The translations under genes and the position numbers were made by a program. A DNA stretch of 21,822 nt from positions 518,832 through 540,653 of the forward strand of contig MNCI01025132.1 in assembly GCA_015680685.1 (NCBI GenBank), read 5' to 3'. This DNA comes from Gnetum montanum (Eukaryota > Streptophyta > Gnetopsida > Gnetales > Gnetaceae). Positions 18,529-21,822 of this stretch are shown piece after piece. Every line of letters starts with the position of its first letter. Position 1 is the stretch's first letter. The notes beneath the pieces were generated by a model that saw nothing but the letters and a program-made list of their open reading frames with translations, was not told the origin of the DNA and made no database searches.

Positions 18529-18560
18529 GATATCGCAGTGCGCCGTCATATCTATAAATA
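18529..18560 (+). promoter_or_regulatory. Minimal U3 promoter of LTR3
   Basis: A single GATATC (18529-18534) lies 24 bp before the start of TATAAATA (18553-18560). A CATATC at 18547 could be a weak extra site. AATAAA follows at 18730-18735, 177 bp after the TATA box. Confidence 0.65.
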
Positions 18561-18729
18561 AGAGGCAACTCTCCCTTGTTTCCTCATCCTAGGCTAGATA
18601 GTAGTGAAACTCTGGAAGATTGATCACTCCAGAGATAGAATATTTTCCATGTGCTCGTAGTAGGAGTCCCAAAGTGAACGGATCTTTATTCGAGCAAACA
18701 TTGTACCTGAACACAAGTTTGTGTACGCC

Positions 18730-18735
18730 AATAAA
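18730..18735 (+). promoter_or_regulatory. Poly(A) signal of LTR3
   Basis: AATAAAGACAAGC aligns with the signals of LTR1 and LTR2. In a 5' LTR it would normally be bypassed. Confidence 0.55.
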
Positions 18736-19042
18736 GACAAGCTTCTTGGATAAACCTTGTAGTGCATGGAATAGGCTAATTAGGATTTTATTTATTGTTA
18801 TTTATTATCTGTTATTTACATGCTTTATTAGTTATTTNGACTTAGTTCGTAGTTAGAGTTAGTCAATTAGTCTCTCAACCCTTCACCTCAATAGCATAGG
18901 AGATAAAACATAAAAAGATATAAAAATCATATTCCTCAGACTTACTTAACCATACACCATGACAATTACAAGTAAGTCTAGAAAGACAACAAATAATTAA
19001 CCTTAAGTGTTCCATGAGGCGTGTAGGCACTTAGTCTGCAGA

Positions 19043-19087
19043 GTTCGACCGAATCGCGCGTGCTATGCTTGTATTCGTATGGTTGAG
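19043..19087 (+). promoter_or_regulatory. U5 stem-loop in LTR3
   Basis: TCGACCG (19045-19051) faces TGGTTGA (19080-19086). Two positions differ from the other LTRs, yet both remain paired as G-U wobbles in RNA. The stem sits 27 bases before the primer site. Confidence 0.45.
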
Positions 19088-19113
19088 TGTAGGGGTACCT
19101 CGCCACTCATCAT

Positions 19114-19131
19114 TGGCGCCATTGCCGAGGA
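19114..19131 (+). other. Primer binding site of element C (tRNA-Asp type)
   Basis: TGGCGCCATTGCCGAGGA starts one base after LTR3 and matches the complement of the plant tRNA-Asp 3' end at 16 of 18 positions, better than the site in element B. Confidence 0.8.
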
Positions 19132-19256
19132 CTAAATGTTTGTGCGCTAAGTAGAACATAGGAGATCACTCACATCGTTGGGAGCTTAAACGAACCTTAG
19201 GGTTAATTAAATAAAAAAAATTTTATAATGGTTAAATAGCACACCAATAAGATACA
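19132..19256 (+). other. Leader between primer site and gag (element C)
   Basis: An AT-rich untranslated leader with an A-rich run near 19210. No ORF or clear structure is seen. Confidence 0.4.
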
Positions 19257-21822
19257 ATGTCTTCTTCTTCTTCTCATAAGAGCAATTCACCACTTAGGGA
19301 TAATACAAAGAACAGTTGGCAATCAAAAACACATAACCGAAATCAGTCAGTTCCTCAATAATATAGGGTGGTATATACTCATCTCGATGAGTATATACCT
19401 AATTTTACTTTTATCCTCCATCAAGATGAACAGATGCGTTGGAGAGACTTGCAAGGTAACATTGTGTTACCTCCGGATTGTGCAATCCCAAACATGCTCC
19501 TCCGTGCTTTGGCACAGATCGGCATGACTCAACTCTATGCTGAATACGTTGCAAGTGATTTTGACATGAGGGATTACCATCCCACAGCTTTACAACGTAT
19601 GAGGGACTCCAGGCAAGAGAGCCAACATACACTGTTGAAGGGCAAAGAGGTCCCACACATCCTAAGTGAAATGGAAGATGGTGAACCACTCATAACGAGT
19701 TCTCTATCGAAAGATGTTTCCCCTCCTAATGATAGGAAGGAGGTGGGGTATTAGAACCTACGCTCCATGATACACAACCCTGGTTCTGATCCCTGTGAAC
19801 ACCAACTGTTCACTAAGGGAACAACAGCATATGACAAGGACGAGCACTTAGATCATCATCACGATCGGGGCCAAAGCCATAGAAGAGAAGGTAAGAAACA
19901 TCGTCATGGTGATGGTTCACCTTCTTCTTCCCCTTCTTCACATCATTCACCCTCTCCTTCCACCTCTAGGCATAATCATAGAGAGCATAAAGGTGAGGAT
20001 AGAGGTAGGCAAAATGAGAGACCTCGACAAGAGAGTCGAGAGAGAGGACAAGGGCATGAACAAAGGGAAAGTAGGGAACAATGTAGACATCACAGGCGTC
20101 ATGAAAGAGATGATCATGATGAGCCCCTACTTGCAACCCAAAGCATGCTAGACATCATGAAGGCAGTGAGAATACCAATAAGGCATTTAAAAGATAGTCG
20201 GATCAAGCGCTTAGACATGAACAATATCCCATGCTTCGAAGGGGGATACAATGCGGATCCGCAACATCATTTACAAGCATTCCACGATGCTTGCGCCTTG
20301 CAAAACATAGAGAACGAGTGGCAAAAACTAAAGTTATTTCCCAAGATACTCATAAAGGAAGTAGAGAGTTGGTACTGGTCCTTAGAATCGGAAACCATTA
20401 GGAGGTGGAGTACGATGTTAGAACTCTTCAACGATAAATATCAAACATACTCGAGAGTGTCTAATTTGCGTAAGCAGATCTAATGATGGAAGCAAGGTAA
20501 TCATGAACCCTTGGATGCTGCCATGGGCTGCTACTACGCATTGTTACATCATTGCCCGGGCCATGGTTACACACAGCGGGATCAACTTCGCCACATTGTA
20601 GATGGGCCAAGATATGAAACTAGGAGAATCCTTGGGACTTATGCCCAAGGGAGATTATCAGAACTTAGATCCCATGAGATACATTGCTTGTTGGAACAAG
20701 TAGTCAAAGAAGAAGGTGAACTACGAAAAATGGAAAATGTGGAAGAATACAACCATGATCCCTCCCTTCAGAAGAAGGGAGTGAAATTTTGTGATGAAGA
20801 GGATGAGTCACCACTTGAGGAGTTGGTGAACAAAAAAACCTTGCCAATTCAAAAGTTAACAATAGAAGTATCAACTAAGGTGGATCAACTATGGGATTCC
20901 TTAGACTCTAGACTTGAAACTATCTTGAAAATTGTAGAGGAGTCTAAGGTGGAACGAAGTAGTGACAAAGATAAGAAAAAGAGGCGAGATTCAGGCCCTG
21001 CACATAACAAGGGTAAGGGAAAAATTACTATCTTTGATGAGGTTGTGGGTTTGGACACAGACGATGACGGTGGATGTGAGATTTGCCAATATGATCATCC
21101 TAAGGGATGTTGTCCAATCATCTCACATCTACAAGAGTCTGGGGTGTATGCACTTAATCCAAGACTTAACCAACGGCAGACACCCCGAAGATTACCTTAT
21201 CCTCAAGGTAACCCAAGACAGTTCCACCAACCATTAACATACTATCCAGGTGGAACTCCACAACAACCCATCAGGCAACATCAGCAGTGGCAATACCCAC
21301 AGTCATGGGGGATGCCACCACCGAAACAACAGTACCCTTACCGGCAGCTAGACCCATATGGATATTATGTGCAGCAGCCAATTTCTCCAAGTGACTCTAT
21401 GGGTCACACAACTCCCCAACGTCACTACCAAGTTCGGGAGTACTTTAGGAGGACTCCTTCTCCTCTGAGAGATACTCCACACATGTTCCATCCTTCAAAT
21501 CCGTCCGCACCTCTTCCACCTATAGTTCCCATACCTCCTGCTCCAACAATGCAAGGGAAACTCCCCACTCAACTGCAGCAACGTAACGCTACGAGAGTTA
21601 CAAACATTCAACTCGTTGCTGGTTTTGACAACCGTAAAAAGAGAAGATCCTTCTTTAGAACCAAAAGCCCAGACAAGCTCTCACAACAATAAGTGGTTGA
21701 GTCTAGGTACACTCCTCCACCATCTAAAACTTCGAAGCACCCTTTAGTCCAACAGAGCTGTATGCATACAGTTATGTTAACGCATACCGTAACCGATTGG
21801 ATCAAGGTAGGCCACCTTCCCA
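19257..21822 (+). pseudogene. gag: gag, interrupted and cut by window end (element C)
   Basis: Start ATG 19257 gives MSSSSSHKS. One frame runs to the window end with stops TAA 19359, TAG 19752, TAA 20481, TGA 20484 and TAA 21690. Parts in order: a domain of about 130 residues (HLDEYIPNFTF to DRKEVGY) not seen in element B; a Ser/His/Arg/Glu-rich stretch (about 19800-20110); the capsid region (GGYNADPQHHLQAFHDAC, STMLELFNDKY, YYALLHHCPGHGY, up to about 20720); a Lys/Glu-rich linker; a CX2CX3HX4C knuckle at 21075-21113; and a Pro/Gln/Tyr-rich tail ending in basic RKKRRSFF. After 21692 the frame stays open, so TAA 21690 is probably also a mutation (CAA). The product would form particles and bind RNA. 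Confidence 0.8.

Larger units (their letters stand above)
18518..19112 (+). repeat. LTR3 (5' LTR of element C), 595 bp
   Basis: It starts TGATGG (one change from TGATGA) and ends TCATCA. Leader text matches LTR1 closely: TCTATAAATAAGAGGCAACTC, CTCCAGAGATAGAAT and CGTATGGTTGAG. It is about 250 bp shorter than LTR1, partly because U3 keeps only one complete GATATC site (18529) instead of five. One undetermined base (N) is at 18838. Confidence 0.85.
18518..21822 (+). mobile_element. Element C: 5' part of a related LTR retrotransposon
   Basis: LTR3, primer binding site, leader and gag in order, cut by the window end. It belongs to the same family as A and B by LTR ends, primer site and gag homology. 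Its gag is much better kept than that of B, so it is probably a younger copy. Whether it carries pol or ORF2 lies outside the window. Confidence 0.8.

Noticed and set aside
19411-19689. Minus-strand ORF of 92 codons opposite gag.
   Set aside because: It is antisense to the gag N-terminal domain of element C, without independent support.
19359-20486. Possibility that stops in gag are repaired by U-to-C RNA editing or a variant code.
   Set aside because: Editing of that kind would fix TAA/TAG/TGA to Gln or Arg, but several stops in the sister copy derive from Trp (TGG), which it cannot restore. Plain decay explains all of them.
1-21822. CRISPR array, bacterial operon or phage content.
   Set aside because: No regularly spaced identical repeats with unique spacers, no Shine-Dalgarno-led gene clusters; content is eukaryotic retrotransposon.

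Overview
The window looks like nuclear DNA from a plant with a large, repeat-filled genome, possibly a gymnosperm, although the species cannot be read from the sequence. The evidence is indirect. There is no intact host gene, no bacterial gene organisation and a high A+T content. All recognisable content belongs to old LTR retrotransposons. Their primer binding sites match plant tRNA-Asp, as in the Tat/Athila branch of Ty3/Gypsy, and one protein domain resembles the plant-specific 'putative plant transposon protein' family.

Layout: (1) 1-2064 is the 3' end of element A, the tail of a long coiled-coil accessory gene (ORF2) followed by a polypurine tract. (2) 2065-2911 is LTR1, bounded by TGATGA...TCATCA. 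It is preceded by a polypurine tract and followed by a primer binding site, so it serves as 3' LTR of A and 5' LTR of B. (3) 2912-10363 is the interior of element B: a gag pseudogene (3036-5531), a 1.3 kb T-rich spacer, an internal LTR-like promoter (6816-6874), a predicted leader intron (7127-7419), then ORF2 (7420-10195). (4) 10364-11166 is LTR2, the 3' LTR of B. (5) 11167-18517 is 7.3 kb of AT-rich decayed sequence with no gene I can support. It holds a diverged repeat pair, a three-unit minisatellite, a tRNA-like relic and an inverted repeat. (6) 18518-19112 is LTR3, followed by a primer binding site and the gag gene of element C, which runs off the window end.

The family appears to be non-autonomous. 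Between gag and ORF2 there is no reverse transcriptase, RNase H, integrase or protease signature, so B (about 9.1 kb) would have depended on enzymes from another element. Gag would form the particle and package RNA. The role of ORF2 is unknown. It seems to have had its own transcription unit, with an LTR-derived promoter and a 5' UTR intron whose acceptor abuts the start codon.

All copies are dead. Most stop codons sit where a homologous copy has Trp, Gln or Arg, while indels are rare: the 2.5 kb gag of B keeps one frame throughout despite more than 20 stops. This fits decay by C-to-T change in methylated DNA. The strongest structural novelty is the U3 promoter: clustered GATATC sites at regular spacing, the last starting exactly 24 bp before the TATA box in all three LTRs, with a related array in front of ORF2.
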